DNA of 52,233 nucleotides from Deinococcus marmoris DSM 12784. Its GTDB lineage: Bacteria > Deinococcota > Deinococci > Deinococcales > Deinococcaceae. The stretch is from NCBI RefSeq assembly GCF_000701405.1, contig NZ_JNIV01000023.1, positions 1 to 52,233 on the forward strand, written 5' to 3'. The notes under the pieces are model-generated. The model made no database searches. It was not told the origin of the DNA and worked only from the letters and a program-made list of their open reading frames with translations. The position numbers and the translations under genes are program-made. Positions 19,870 through 29,913 of this stretch are shown piece after piece; within the stretch, counting starts at the first letter, position 1; each line of letters begins with the position of its first letter.

Positions 19870-19883
19870 CAAACGGGCGTTAG
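19870..19883. promoter_or_regulatory. Candidate lipid-regulator operator CAAACGGGCGTTAG
   Basis: The core AACGGGCGTT is a palindrome around two central bases, flanked by C and G in symmetric positions. It lies about 5-18 nt downstream of the likely accBC transcription start and shares its core with sites before the acyl-CoA carboxylase gene (30420) and fabH (40460). A TetR-type repressor is the likely ligand; PaaR of Thermus thermophilus is reported, as I recall, to bind CNAACGNNCGTTNG, which this matches exactly. Confidence 0.6.
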
Positions 19884-19976
19884 GGACGGGGGAAGACTCC
19901 CCACGCCTGACCCGTCATGATGAACAGGCGCAACCCATCTCAGCAGACCCGATTGTCACGATCATAAGGAGGGGCC

Positions 19977-20486
19977 ATGAACCCAGACGACCTGAAACAG
20001 ATGCTCGATGCCCTCAAAGCCGCCGATGTCCGCGAATTCAGCCTCCAGACCGGCAGCTTTTCGCTGGACCTCAAGCGTGGCCCGCAGGCTGGGGGCAACG
20101 CCGCGCCCAGCGCCCCCGCCGCGCCCCAGCCCGCCTTTGAGGCCGCTTTTGACAGTGCGCCCACCCCTCCGGCCCCGGTCTCTGCCCCAGCTTCAGAGGC
20201 CGCTCCGGCTGCGCCCGCTGCCAGCGCGCCTGCGGCCCCGGCTGCCGCCAGCGGCGCGCCAGTCAAAGCGCCCATCGTCGGCACCTTCTACGCCAGCAGC
20301 AGCCCGGACGCCGCGCCCTACGTCAAGGTGGGCGACACCGTGACGGCGGGACAGATCCTGTGCATCATCGAGGCCATGAAGCTGATGAACGAGATCGAGG
20401 CCGAAATGGGCGGCGTGGTGCGCGAGATTCTGGTCAAGAACGCCGAGCCGGTGGAATACGGCCAGACCCTGTTCCTGATCGAGTGA
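19977..20486 (+). CDS. accB: Biotin carboxyl carrier protein of acetyl-CoA carboxylase
   Basis: BCCP carries biotin between the biotin carboxylase and carboxyltransferase steps that make malonyl-CoA. The 169-residue protein has an N-terminal segment ([19 protein letters not shown]), an Ala/Pro-rich linker at about residues 40-95, and the C-terminal biotinyl domain with [19 protein letters not shown] and the biotinylation motif [14 protein letters not shown], Lys135 being the target. AAGGAGG lies 5 nt before the ATG. It is followed by accC after 9 bp, so the two form an operon; accA and accD are not in the window. Confidence 0.95.
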   Translation: MNPDDLKQMLDALKAADVREFSLQTGSFSLDLKRGPQAGGNAAPSAPAAPQPAFEAAFDSAPTPPAPVSAPASEAAPAAPAASAPAAPAAASGAPVKAPIVGTFYASSSPDAAPYVKVGDTVTAGQILCIIEAMKLMNEIEAEMGGVVREILVKNAEPVEYGQTLFLIE

Positions 20487-20495
20487 GGCGGCGTC

Positions 20496-21833
<1,338 letters not shown>

Positions 21834-21861
21834 GGTCCAGTTTCAGAGCATTTCGACAACA

Positions 21862-21893
21862 GAAAAGCACCCGTGTTGAGGCGGGTGCTTTTC
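21862..21893. terminator. Strong terminator between accC and the S41 protease gene
   Basis: GAAAAGCACCCG (21862-21873) pairs perfectly with CGGGTGCTTTTC (21882-21893), with TTTT at the 3' end on both strands. It separates two convergent genes and probably works in both directions. Confidence 0.9.
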
Positions 21894-21921
21894 CTGTTTC
21901 AACGACGTCCGCAGCCCGTAC

Positions 21922-23304
21922 TCAGGGCCGGTCACGCACGGGGTCCAGCGTCAGCACCGGGGCCTTGGCCAGCGCCCTCAGGCCGTCGTCGAGCAGATCG
22001 TCCTTGCCCTGGGTCAGGGCGCGAATCTGTTCCTCTCCCTGGGCGAAGGTCTGATCGGGGGTGATGCGGGTGGGATACGGCGTGCCGTCGGGCTTGGCGT
22101 AATTCAGGATGGTCAGTTGCAGCGCGCCGTCTCCTACCGCGAAGTTGCGCGTGGCGGTGTTGCCCACCCCGGCGGTGGTCTCGCCGATGACCGGGCCGCG
22201 CGCGGCGTACTGGACTTCATAGGCGAAGAACTCGCTGCACGAGGCGCTGCCGCCGTCCACCAGCACGGCCAGCGGCCCGGTCCACAGTTGCGGATTCTGC
22301 ACGCTGGAGGCGACGCGCCCGTCGTCCAGAATGGTTCCCCGGCTGACCAGCGTGCGGCGGTTGCCTTCCACGCTGCGGGCCACGCGGGTCACGCTGGGCA
22401 CGAAGGCGCTGACGCCGCTGTCGCACTCGTACAGGCTGCCGCCGCCGTTGCCGCGCAGGTCCACGATCACGCCGGAGACCCCGCGTTTTTGCGCCTGTCC
22501 CACCAGATCATGCACCGCCTGCGCCACGCCCCCGCCGGACAGGAAGGTGGGAATCCGCAGCACGGCCACCTCGCCCGCCGTGGTGGTGTTTGCTGCGCCC
22601 GCTGGCGTGCTGGCGGGGACGTAAGCGATGCGCGGCAGATCACGCGTGCTGCTCTCGCGGGCAGTCAGCGTGAGCGTCAGGCCCACGCCCCGGCGGGTCA
22701 GGCCCAGAGTGGTGGGCTTGCCGCCCTCTTTGGCCGTCCTGAGGCCATCGAAGGTGTAGGGCGCACCGTCGATGCTCAGCAGCAGATCGCCGCGCATCAG
22801 GCCGCCCTGCTCGGCGGCGCTGCCGGGTACCACCTCGGTGACCACGCGGTTCTCGCCGTCCAGCCGGGCCATCTTGACGCCAAATTGCAGGCGGTTGCCT
22901 CCGCTGACGGTGGCCGTGAACTCCTTGAAATCCTCGGGCGTCTGGAAGAAGGTATGTTCGTCGCCCAGCGCCGTGACCTCGGCCTGAATCACCGGATACG
23001 CCTTGCTCTCGGCGCAGTCGGCAGGCGAGGAACTGCACACGGCGTCCAGCCGTTTCTGGTACTCGGCGGTCAGCGCCACCCGGTCCACGGTGGACAGTCC
23101 ACCGTAATTGGTCTCGATCAGGCGGTTGACCCGGTTGAAGACCAGTTGCGCCGGAGAGGATACCGCCTGCGCCCCGGTGCCGCTCAGCAGCAGGGCGCTG
23201 CCCAGCATCAGCGCACGGCCCGCGTGGGCCAGCAGAGGACGGCCAGACTGGAGGCTGCCGGAAGTGACACGGCGCGGGGCGGAGGAGCGCGCGTTGGGTT
23301 TCAT
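21922..23304 (-). CDS. Exported S41 family serine protease homologue
   Basis: S41 proteases cut exported proteins near their C-termini. The 460-residue protein has a long Arg-rich signal sequence ending near residue 48 (LMLGSALLLSGTGAQA), a PDZ-like domain with PGSAAEQGGLMRGDLLLSIDG near 155-175, and the S41 core: GVIVDLRGNGGGSLYE near 283-298 and VDGGSASCSEFFAYEV near 348-363 with the nucleophile Ser. The position equivalent to the catalytic Lys of CtpA-type enzymes (GKG) reads GVG in IGETTAGVGNTATR, so the protein fits the S41B-like form or uses a different base. Cys pairs suggest disulfides outside the membrane. It converges with accC. Confidence 0.85.
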   Translation of the reverse strand: MKPNARSSAPRRVTSGSLQSGRPLLAHAGRALMLGSALLLSGTGAQAVSSPAQLVFNRVNRLIETNYGGLSTVDRVALTAEYQKRLDAVCSSSPADCAESKAYPVIQAEVTALGDEHTFFQTPEDFKEFTATVSGGNRLQFGVKMARLDGENRVVTEVVPGSAAEQGGLMRGDLLLSIDGAPYTFDGLRTAKEGGKPTTLGLTRRGVGLTLTLTARESSTRDLPRIAYVPASTPAGAANTTTAGEVAVLRIPTFLSGGGVAQAVHDLVGQAQKRGVSGVIVDLRGNGGGSLYECDSGVSAFVPSVTRVARSVEGNRRTLVSRGTILDDGRVASSVQNPQLWTGPLAVLVDGGSASCSEFFAYEVQYAARGPVIGETTAGVGNTATRNFAVGDGALQLTILNYAKPDGTPYPTRITPDQTFAQGEEQIRALTQGKDDLLDDGLRALAKAPVLTLDPVRDRP

Positions 23305-23486
23305 AACTGACCCCCATTCTGCTCCGAACAGATGGGAAAATGGTGGGCCGGAATTGATGCAGAAGTCACGAAAGCCTGCGCCTGCACGTCAAAAAGCAGG
23401 AATGGCTACAGTGGCGTCGGGGGAAGGTGGGGGGTGTCCCAGCAGAGCTGGCCTCCCGCCTTCAGATGACTCACGCCAATCATTGA

Positions 23487-23515
23487 AAACCAGGCTCAAT
23501 AAAGCCTGATTTTCC
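23487..23515 (-). terminator. Terminator candidate downstream of the M20 peptidase gene
   Basis: CAGGCT and AGCCTG pair around CAATAA, with A-rich sequence on the left and TTTT on the right. On the minus strand this forms a stem followed by GGTTTTC, suitable for ending the M20 peptidase transcript. Confidence 0.5.
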
Positions 23516-23538
23516 GAGCGGAGCGAGGAGTGAAAAAG

Positions 23539-23609
23539 ACCAGTCACCGAAATGGAGGCGAAACTCTCGGCGCTTTTCTGAGAGTTCAGTCGGAATTTTG
23601 GTGACTGGT
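23539..23609. repeat. Nested inverted repeat, possible RNA element
   Basis: ACCAGTCACC near the left end pairs with GGTGACTGGT at the right end, and GAAAT/ATTTT extend the stem. Inside, AACTCTC pairs with GAGAGTT around CGGCGCTTTTCT. The right end touches the stop codon of the M20 peptidase gene. It may be a dispersed repeat or a 3' RNA structure. Confidence 0.55.
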
Positions 23610-23610
23610 A

Positions 23611-24696
23611 TCACGCCACGGGCTGCCCCTGGTACAGCTCCACCACGCGGCGCAGGAATTTCAGGCCCGGTTCCAGGCTGCTGGTCTGCACCCATTCGTC
23701 CAGCCGGTGCGCGTTGCCGCCCCGATACACGCCGATGGCGACGGCAGGCAGACCGTGGGGTGCGGCGGCGTTGGCGTCGGTGCTGCTGGCCGCCGTCCGA
23801 AGGTCCGTACGGTTCTCGCGGGCGGCCTCGCGGATCAGGGGCAGCAGGGCCGCGCTGTGCAGGTCGCCGCCGGGGCGGTCCCCCACCTGCTCGATCCGCA
23901 CGGTCACCCCGGCCTCGCGCGCCGCCGCGTGCAGGGCCGAAACTGCGCGGCGGTCCAGTTTGCCCAGCACCTCGGGGTCCAGCGAGCGCAGGTCCAGCAG
24001 CAGTTCGGCGCTGGCCGCGATGGAGTTGACGCTGGTGCCGCCCGAGGCCACCCCCACATTCAGCGTGGTGCGCGGCGTGGGCGGCAGCGGCAGGGCATAC
24101 AGCGCGCTGATGGCCCGTCCCAGCGCGTGCAGGGTGCTGGGGGCCTGATCGCCCCAGGAGTGCCCGCCCGGTCCCAGGAAGGTGGCCCGGTAGCGCCGCA
24201 CCCCTACTCCGCGCGTGACCGCGATGCCCAGGTAACCGTCCACCGCAATGAATGCGCCCAACTGCTCGCGGTGCTGCGAGATCAGGTACTTGCTGCCGCG
24301 CAGGTCGCCCAGCCCTTCCTCGCCCACGTTGGCCGCCAGCCACAGCGGACGGCGCAGCACGCCCACCTGTCCGCGCAGGTCACGCAGCAGCGCGGTCAGC
24401 ACGGCCAGACTGGCGCTGTTGTCACCCACCCCCGGCCCGATCAGCCGCCCACCTTCCTCGCGCACGGTCACGTCGGTTGCGGCCTCGAATACGGTGTCCA
24501 GGTGCGAGGCCAGCAGCAGCGCCGGGCGGCCCTCGGTGCCGGGGGGGACGATACGGGTCAGCACGTTGCCCACCGCGTCGATGTCGCAGGGGTAGCCCAG
24601 TTCCCGCCACAACTCCGCGATCAACTCGGCCCTTCGCCCTTCCTCGAATGTGGGTGCAGGCGTCTGCGCGATCCGCGCCAGATAAGCAAGAGGCAT
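23611..24696 (-). CDS. M20 family metallopeptidase
   Basis: Likely a cytoplasmic di-zinc exopeptidase or deacylase acting on short peptides. The 361-residue protein has LASHLDTVFEA near residue 64, the bridging Asp in GPGVGDNSASLAVL near 88, and ANVGEEGLGDLRGSKYL near 120 with the catalytic Glu. GPGGHSWGDQAPSTLHALGR begins the dimerisation domain, and ASSTDANAAAPHGLPAVAIG carries late metal ligands. It resembles PepT/ArgE-like enzymes, but the substrate cannot be read. The 24696 start is chosen because TAGAAT lies 8 nt upstream and the longer version adds MPCYCPPCQPLES, which looks non-coding. Confidence 0.87.
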   Translation of the reverse strand: MPLAYLARIAQTPAPTFEEGRRAELIAELWRELGYPCDIDAVGNVLTRIVPPGTEGRPALLLASHLDTVFEAATDVTVREEGGRLIGPGVGDNSASLAVLTALLRDLRGQVGVLRRPLWLAANVGEEGLGDLRGSKYLISQHREQLGAFIAVDGYLGIAVTRGVGVRRYRATFLGPGGHSWGDQAPSTLHALGRAISALYALPLPPTPRTTLNVGVASGGTSVNSIAASAELLLDLRSLDPEVLGKLDRRAVSALHAAAREAGVTVRIEQVGDRPGGDLHSAALLPLIREAARENRTDLRTAASSTDANAAAPHGLPAVAIGVYRGGNAHRLDEWVQTSSLEPGLKFLRRVVELYQGQPVA

Positions 24697-24795
24697 CAGG
24701 CGTGATTCTAACGGCTGACAGGGCGGGCAATAGCACGGCATCCGACAGGGATTTAGTCACGGCTAATAATTTCCGCCGTGGACATCCCGACGCCG

Positions 24796-25536
24796 CTAGA
24801 GTGCCCGCGTCTGGAAGACCATCACCTCGCTGCCTTTTTCCAGCGGTCCGCCCTGAAAGCTGCCCGTCACGCGCGGCGACTCGAAGCCCGCGAAGCGCAG
24901 CAGCCACTCCACCTCGTAGCGGGTGTAATAGCGCTGGGTCAGGGTGTAATGCCGCCGGGTCAGCCGCCCATCTGGGTGCGTGGTGTCCGCGGAATATTCG
25001 GTGGTGATGTGCTGCCGCAGCTTGTCGTGGCGCTGCACCAGAAAGATGTCGGTGCGGCCCCCGTCCGGCGCGTGCAGGGTCTCCCCCTCGTGGCGCACGG
25101 TGTTGGGTTTGCCAAAGCGCGGCAGGTACAGGTCAAAAGCAAACTGGCCCCCCGGCTCCAGGTGTGCGCGCAGGTTTTGCAGTGCCCCGAGCTGCTCGTT
25201 CGGGGTATACAGGTGCATCAGCGCGTTGAAGGGCGCGATCACCAGCCCGAACTTCTGCTCCAACCGGAAGGTCTGCATGTCGCCCTGCACCAGCTTCAGC
25301 TCCAGTCCGCCGCCCGCCGCCCGCTCCTGCGCCCGCTCAATCATGCGGGCGCTGGGTTCCAGTCCGGTCACGTCCACGCCGCGCCGTGCCAGATACGCGG
25401 TCACGCGCCCGGTTCCGGCTCCCACCTCCAGTACTGACCCCGCCATCCGCTCGGCCACGCCCGCATAGAAATGCAGATCATCGCGGTACAGCTCGTACTG
25501 GTGGTCATACAGGTCCGCGAAATCGTCGTAGTTCAT
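24796..25536 (-). CDS. Class I SAM-dependent methyltransferase
   Basis: The 246-residue protein has the methyltransferase fold: N-terminal FADLYDHQYELYRDDLHFYAG, motif I VLEVGAGTGRVTAYLARRG near residues 36-54, motif II GLEPSARMI, and motif III APFNALMHLYTP near 103. The C-terminal half contains YTLTQRYYTRYEVEWLLRFAGF, typical of methyltransferases of small molecules. The substrate is unknown. TACCCT sits exactly 7 nt before the ATG, so the mRNA is likely leaderless. It lies 51 bp after panB on the same strand but has its own promoter. Confidence 0.85.
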   Translation of the reverse strand: MNYDDFADLYDHQYELYRDDLHFYAGVAERMAGSVLEVGAGTGRVTAYLARRGVDVTGLEPSARMIERAQERAAGGGLELKLVQGDMQTFRLEQKFGLVIAPFNALMHLYTPNEQLGALQNLRAHLEPGGQFAFDLYLPRFGKPNTVRHEGETLHAPDGGRTDIFLVQRHDKLRQHITTEYSADTTHPDGRLTRRHYTLTQRYYTRYEVEWLLRFAGFESPRVTGSFQGGPLEKGSEVMVFQTRAL

Positions 25537-25587
25537 GGGGAAGAGGGTAGTGGGTTTTGGAAAGTCAGGCTGTCCAGCCTCCAACCC

Positions 25588-26409
25588 TCAATACAGCTTG
25601 TCCAACACCTCGTCTTTCATCACGAAGCTGTTGTCCTTCGCCGGAAATTCGCGGGCGCGGACCTCGGCGGCGTACTTCTCAATCGCCTCGCGGGAAATCT
25701 GGCCCACCTCGGCATACCGTTTGGCGATCTTCTTTTCCTCGCCCTCGTAGACGCCCAGCAAGTCGTGGGTGACCAGCACTTGCCCATCGCACCCCATGCC
25801 TGCGCCGATGCCGATGGTGGGGATGGTCAGTTTCTCACTGATCAGCCTGGCGAGGCGGGCGGGAATCACTTCCAGCACCAGGGCAAAAGCCCCCGCCGCC
25901 TCCAGCGCCTGTGCGCCTTCCAGGGTGGCGCGGGCGCTGGCGTCGTCCTTGCCCTGCACCTTCAGGCCGCCCTGCGCGGTGGCGGTCTGGGGCATCAGGC
26001 CCACATGGCCCATCACGGGGATGCCGTTGCGGGTCAGCGTCTGCACCACGGCCAGGATTTCGGGCGAGGCTCCCTCCATCTTGATCGCGTCCGCCCCCGT
26101 TTCCTGGATCACGCGCACGGCGTTTCGCATGGCGTCCTGCACCCCGGTGTGGTACGTGCCGAAGGGCAGATCCACCACCATGAACGTCTCCGGCGCACCC
26201 CGGCGCACGGCGCGGGCGTGGTGGATCATGTCGGCCAGCGTGACCGGGGCGGTGGAGTCGTAGCCCAGCACCACGTTGCCCAGGCTGTCGCCCACCAGAA
26301 TCAGGTCCACCCCGGCGGCCTCGGCGTGCTGCCCGCCGGGGTAATCGTAGGCGGTGACCATCACCAGCGGCTGGGGCGAGGTCTGAAGTTCGGGCAGGCT
26401 GCGCTTCAT
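25588..26409 (-). CDS. panB: 3-methyl-2-oxobutanoate hydroxymethyltransferase
   Basis: PanB makes ketopantoate from 2-oxoisovalerate and methylene-tetrahydrofolate, the first committed step toward pantothenate and coenzyme A. The 273-residue protein has [20 protein letters not shown], the metal and substrate segment [17 protein letters not shown] near residues 36-52, DLPFGTYHT near 80, IKMEGA near 107, [13 protein letters not shown], the catalytic Glu in LVLEVIP near 180, and [20 protein letters not shown] near 200. TACCCT is 6 nt before the ATG, indicating a leaderless mRNA. panC is not nearby. Confidence 0.96.
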   Translation of the reverse strand: MKRSLPELQTSPQPLVMVTAYDYPGGQHAEAAGVDLILVGDSLGNVVLGYDSTAPVTLADMIHHARAVRRGAPETFMVVDLPFGTYHTGVQDAMRNAVRVIQETGADAIKMEGASPEILAVVQTLTRNGIPVMGHVGLMPQTATAQGGLKVQGKDDASARATLEGAQALEAAGAFALVLEVIPARLARLISEKLTIPTIGIGAGMGCDGQVLVTHDLLGVYEGEEKKIAKRYAEVGQISREAIEKYAAEVRAREFPAKDNSFVMKDEVLDKLY

Positions 26410-26527
26410 GGGGGCAGGGTAGCAGTCTGGGCCGTGCAGAAGGCTGGATGCGGGGCGGGGTTCTCTCGTGCCAGACCTTCAGACCCCTTGACCCTCAGAC
26501 GCGGCGCAGCCGCCTACAATGCCCCCC

Positions 26528-27463
26528 ATGAGTGATCTTCTGAGCGGCTGGACCCCGGCTCCCCCTGGCTACAAACATGTCGTCAGCGTCAGCCTGGGCA
26601 GCAGCAAGCGCAACGCCCGCGAGGAAGTCAACCTGCTGGGTCAGCCGTTCATTCTGGAACGCATCGGCACCGACGCCGACGCGAAAAAGGCTGCCGATCT
26701 GTTCGGGGCGCTGGACGGCAAGATAGACGCCTTCGGGCTGGGCGGCGCGGACCTGTATGTCATCGCGGATGGCAAGCGCTACCTGTTCAACAATGTCAAG
26801 AAGCTGATAGCGAACGCCAAACAGACCCCTGTACTGGACGGCAGCGGCCTGAAGAATACGCTGGAGCGCGACGCGATTGCCCAGCTTGATCCGTTGCTGA
26901 ACTGGCGCACCCAGAAGGTGTTGATGGTCTCTGCCGTGGACCGTTTCGGCATGGCCGAGGCGCTGGCGCAGCACGGCGCGGACATCGTGTTCGGGGACGT
27001 GGTGTTCGGGCTGGGCATTGACCGCCCGTTGCGCTCGCTGGCGGCTTTGCGGAACGTGGCGAAGCTGGTGCTGCCGGTGATCACCAAGCTGCCGCAGGAC
27101 TGGTTTTACCCCACAGGGGCTAAGCAGGAAAGCAGCGTGGAGGGCAAGGGCACCAAGTACTACGCTTGGGCCGACGTGATCGCCGGGGACACCCATTACG
27201 CCAAGCGCTACGCCCCGAAACATCTGGAAGGCAAGACCATTCTGACGCAGACGATTACCGAGGCGGACCGGGGCTGGATGAAGGAGCGCGGCGTGGCGCG
27301 GTTGATCACCACGACGCCGCGCATGGGCAGCCGCAACTTTGCCACCAACGTGCTGGAAGCGTTCTTTGTTGCCCTGAGCGGGAAGAAAGAGGCGCTGAGT
27401 GAGGATGAGTATCTGAAGTACATCCGGGAGGTTGGGTTCAAGCCGGAAGTCAACGAACTTTAG
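26528..27463 (+). CDS. Quinate/shikimate 5-dehydrogenase-like protein
   Basis: The 311-residue protein resembles those annotated as quinate 5-dehydrogenase in Deinococcus; I recognise the pattern (HVVSVSLGSSKRNAREEVNLLG, GALDGKIDAFGLGGADLYV, TLTQTITEADRGWMKERGVAR-like segment), but biochemical proof for the family is weak. The N-terminal part has no classic GxGxxG signature that I can identify, so an actual dehydrogenase role is uncertain. The start at 26528 is supported by TACAAT exactly 7 nt upstream, so the mRNA is likely leaderless; an ATG at 26519 overlaps that box. It stands alone, divergent from panB. Confidence 0.75.
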   Translation: MSDLLSGWTPAPPGYKHVVSVSLGSSKRNAREEVNLLGQPFILERIGTDADAKKAADLFGALDGKIDAFGLGGADLYVIADGKRYLFNNVKKLIANAKQTPVLDGSGLKNTLERDAIAQLDPLLNWRTQKVLMVSAVDRFGMAEALAQHGADIVFGDVVFGLGIDRPLRSLAALRNVAKLVLPVITKLPQDWFYPTGAKQESSVEGKGTKYYAWADVIAGDTHYAKRYAPKHLEGKTILTQTITEADRGWMKERGVARLITTTPRMGSRNFATNVLEAFFVALSGKKEALSEDEYLKYIREVGFKPEVNEL

Positions 27464-27496
27464 GCTTGTTTGAGGCTGGGGCTTCAGCTATTTGCC

Positions 27497-27537
27497 CCAC
27501 CCCCCAGCCCCCTACCCCAGGGGGGCAGGGGGAGCTA
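27497..27537. repeat. C/G-rich intergenic inverted repeat
   Basis: CCCCCAGCCCCCTACCCC faces GGGGGGCAGGGGG, forming an imperfect hairpin in the 280-bp gap between two genes. It resembles half of the element at 18852-18974 and is probably another dispersed intergenic repeat. The rest of the gap up to 27730 shows no gene. Confidence 0.55.
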
Positions 27538-27743
27538 GCGTTGCACTGGGCAGGAGGATTGGAAGTTCTGGGCGGGCGTGGGCGGCGGCCTCCGGGTCTG
27601 ATGCCCTGCTCCGTCACGCTGAATGCGGCCCGTGCGCTGCGCGCCCGACGGCCTTCGGTTGCCTTTTGCGGTGAGATGGACTGGCACGGAGTTGTGATTT
27701 TTGAGGCACACGTCTTTCATTTTCCGCGTTTAGGATGGCGGGC

Positions 27744-28238
27744 ATGATTCATGGTGAGCGGTTGAACTGGAAAGCTGGCATGCTGGCCGCTGCTCTGGCA
27801 CTGTCTGCCAGTCCGGTCATAGCGCAGACGATGCCTGTCCCGCTGCCTAAGCCTCTGCTGAGCGGCACCACCTCCGGGGTGGGCTGGGGCATCTACGCGG
27901 GTGGATTGACCAATGCTGGGTTGCAGGAGGAAGGCCAGGGCCTGCGCGTCGGCGTTCCGGCAGGGGCCGGTGTGCTGGGTACGCGCTACGACACGGCAAA
28001 AAGGACGGCGCTGCTGACCTACCGCCTGCCGAAAGGACTGGACGCCCGCAGCGCCCTGGCCTTCGCCACCAACCAGCTTCAGCTCCAGGGCTTCGACATC
28101 GGGGAACGCACCTTTCCAGATGCCCGCAGTGCCCACGCCACCCTCAGCCGCGACGGGCAGAGCATTGAAGTACAGACCACACGGCAGGCCAATGGGGATA
28201 TGCAGGTGCTGTACGTGTTCGGCGGCCCTCAGCCCTGA
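27744..28238 (+). CDS. Small secreted protein of unknown function
   Basis: The 164-residue protein has a signal peptide (WKAGMLAAALALSASPVIAQ, cleavage near residue 28) followed by a Pro-rich stretch and a compact domain with TRYDTAKRTALLTYRLP and QTTRQANGDMQVLYVFGG. I do not recognise a family. ATG 27744 is chosen over 27735 because TAGGAT at 27731-27736 ends 7 nt before it, so transcript and reading frame probably start together. Its last 10 bp overlap the end of the convergent phosphotransferase gene. Confidence 0.72.
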   Translation: MIHGERLNWKAGMLAAALALSASPVIAQTMPVPLPKPLLSGTTSGVGWGIYAGGLTNAGLQEEGQGLRVGVPAGAGVLGTRYDTAKRTALLTYRLPKGLDARSALAFATNQLQLQGFDIGERTFPDARSAHATLSRDGQSIEVQTTRQANGDMQVLYVFGGPQP

Positions 28239-29161
28239 TGGCCCAGCCAGTCCCGCCACTCTGGGAATTGCACCGACACGCGTAAAAGCTGCATCAGCGC
28301 GGTGCCGGGGTGGGTGTACCACAGGTCCGTCTCGTGGCTCTCAGGAACGTAGGCGAGGCGGCGGGTGGCGTCCTCAAGCAGATACGCGAGCAGGCGCAGC
28401 GTCGCGCCGCCGTCTAGCACGGCCTCCTCGCCGTAACCGCTTAGCAGTTCGGGGGCGGCCAGCGGCCCGGCGTAGGTCAGGTCCAGCACCGGGTCACCCC
28501 AGCCCGCGTCTCCCCAGTCGATCAGCGCCGTGACCGCGCCATCGTCCGTGACCATCAGGTTTCCGGCGTGCAGATCGTTGTGCAGGAAGACCGGGGCGGG
28601 AGGTGGGGCCGCAGCCAGCAGCCGGGAGACCGTTTCCGTGGCCCAGGTGGCGTCGGTCAGCCCCAACGTTTTGCTGTTGGTCACGCGGGCCAGGGTGCGG
28701 GGCAGGTTGGGCGGGGCGATAGGATTGAGCCTGCCCTGCGGATCGGGCGCGGTGGTCACGTTTCGGTGCAGCCGTGCCAGTTCACGCCCCGCCTCCTGGT
28801 AAGCGCGCAGCAGACGCGGGTCATTCTCGGTCCAGCCGTAACTTTCCAGACTGCGGCCCGGCGCGAAGGCGTAGAGGGTGACGGGTGCGTCCACCACATC
28901 CCGGTCATCGTCGAAGACCAGCAGTTCCGGCGTCCTCACCCCGGCGTAAAAGGCAGCGGGCGCGGCCACGCTCTCAGTCAGGGCGTCTTTGATGTCTCCC
29001 GGCATGGGAATGCGGAGAACTATGGGCTGGCCGTTCAGGGCCGCGCGGTAGACCCGGTTGACGATACCGACGCTGGGCAGCCGTTCCAGTCCATCCTCCA
29101 CCCCATACTTCTGCGAGAAGGCGGCGAGTTCGGCAGGGGTCAGGTCAGGCAGGGCGGGCAT
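28229..29161 (-). CDS. APH-type phosphotransferase family protein
   Basis: The 310-residue protein has the aminoglycoside phosphotransferase/choline kinase fold. The N-lobe has VNRVYRAALNGQPIVLRIP with the ATP-binding Lys replaced by Arg, the catalytic loop reads FLHNDLHAGNLMV near residues 191-203, and the metal-binding segment ALIDWGDAGWGDPVLDL lies near 210-226. Members phosphorylate many small molecules; real aminoglycoside resistance should not be assumed. CAGACT lies 7 nt before the ATG, a variant of the leaderless -10 layout. It is divergent from xpt with only 64 bp between starts. Confidence 0.85.
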   Translation of the reverse strand: MPALPDLTPAELAAFSQKYGVEDGLERLPSVGIVNRVYRAALNGQPIVLRIPMPGDIKDALTESVAAPAAFYAGVRTPELLVFDDDRDVVDAPVTLYAFAPGRSLESYGWTENDPRLLRAYQEAGRELARLHRNVTTAPDPQGRLNPIAPPNLPRTLARVTNSKTLGLTDATWATETVSRLLAAAPPPAPVFLHNDLHAGNLMVTDDGAVTALIDWGDAGWGDPVLDLTYAGPLAAPELLSGYGEEAVLDGGATLRLLAYLLEDATRRLAYVPESHETDLWYTHPGTALMQLLRVSVQFPEWRDWLGHQG

Positions 29162-29225
29162 CCCCCGCAGTCTGGTCTAAATCCCTCCGCGCCGCAGCGG
29201 CCACCCGGCGGATACACTTTCCCGC

Positions 29226-29807
29226 ATGCAATCACTGGTGGACGCGATTCGTGAACAGGGCGTGATTCTGCCCGGCGGTTTTCTCAAGGTGGACGGTCTG
29301 GTCAACCATCAACTCCTGCCGGGCCTGACGCGTGAGATGGGCGTGCGCTTCGCGGAACTGTTTGCCCCTCTGAAACCCAACAAGGTCCTGACCATTGAGG
29401 TCAGTGGCATCGCCCCCGCTATTTCCGCCGCGATGGAACTGAACGTGCCGATGGTCTACGCCCGCAAGAAAAAGCCGCTGACCATGAAGGAACCCGCCTT
29501 CACGGCGTCGTCGGTCAGCCGCACCAAGGGCGGAAACGTGGACCTGTTTATCAGCAGCGAATTCCTGGGGCCAGAAGACCGCGTGGTCATCATCGACGAC
29601 TTTCTGGCCTCTGGCGGCACCCTGCGCGCCCTGACCGGGATGATCGAACTCAGCGGCGCAACCCTGCTGGGCCTGGGCTGCGTGGTGGAAAAGCAGTTTG
29701 AACTGGGCCGCGAATTTCTGGCCGATCTGGGGGTTCCTATCCACACCCTCGCCAACATCGTCCGCATGAGCGAGGCCGAGGGAATTGTGGTGGAGGTGGG
29801 GCGGTAA
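29226..29807 (+). CDS. xpt: Xanthine phosphoribosyltransferase
   Basis: The enzyme converts xanthine and PRPP to XMP in purine salvage. The 193-residue length matches the family. Visible motifs are [17 protein letters not shown] at residues 19-35, [25 protein letters not shown] near 59-83, and the PRPP-binding site [18 protein letters not shown] near 119-136. TACACT lies exactly 7 nt before the ATG, so the mRNA is leaderless and there is no room for a purine riboswitch of the kind found upstream of xpt in Bacillus. Confidence 0.93.
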   Translation: MQSLVDAIREQGVILPGGFLKVDGLVNHQLLPGLTREMGVRFAELFAPLKPNKVLTIEVSGIAPAISAAMELNVPMVYARKKKPLTMKEPAFTASSVSRTKGGNVDLFISSEFLGPEDRVVIIDDFLASGGTLRALTGMIELSGATLLGLGCVVEKQFELGREFLADLGVPIHTLANIVRMSEAEGIVVEVGR

Positions 29808-29913
29808 ACGCCAGAAAGCCAACGCTCTCTCTGGCAAAGGTAAAACCGGCTGAACACGGCGCTCAGATGGGCGGTGGTCCGGTTCTCTAGGCTGGGGCCA
29901 AGGAAGTGACCCC

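Larger units (their letters stand above)
23305..23610. other. Intergenic region with structured sequence, no gene
   Basis: This 306-bp spacer between two leftward genes holds a terminator-like hairpin at 23487-23515 and a larger nested hairpin at 23539-23609. No reading frame here has protein-like features. Confidence 0.6.

Noticed and set aside
27466..27747. 93-codon frame between the quinate-like gene and the secreted protein
   Set aside because: It is Gly/Pro/Arg rich across a C/G repeat, with no ribosome site, and overlaps the next gene's promoter.
29100..29225. Purine riboswitch before xpt
   Set aside because: The -10 box is 7 nt before the xpt start, so there is no transcribed leader to hold an aptamer.
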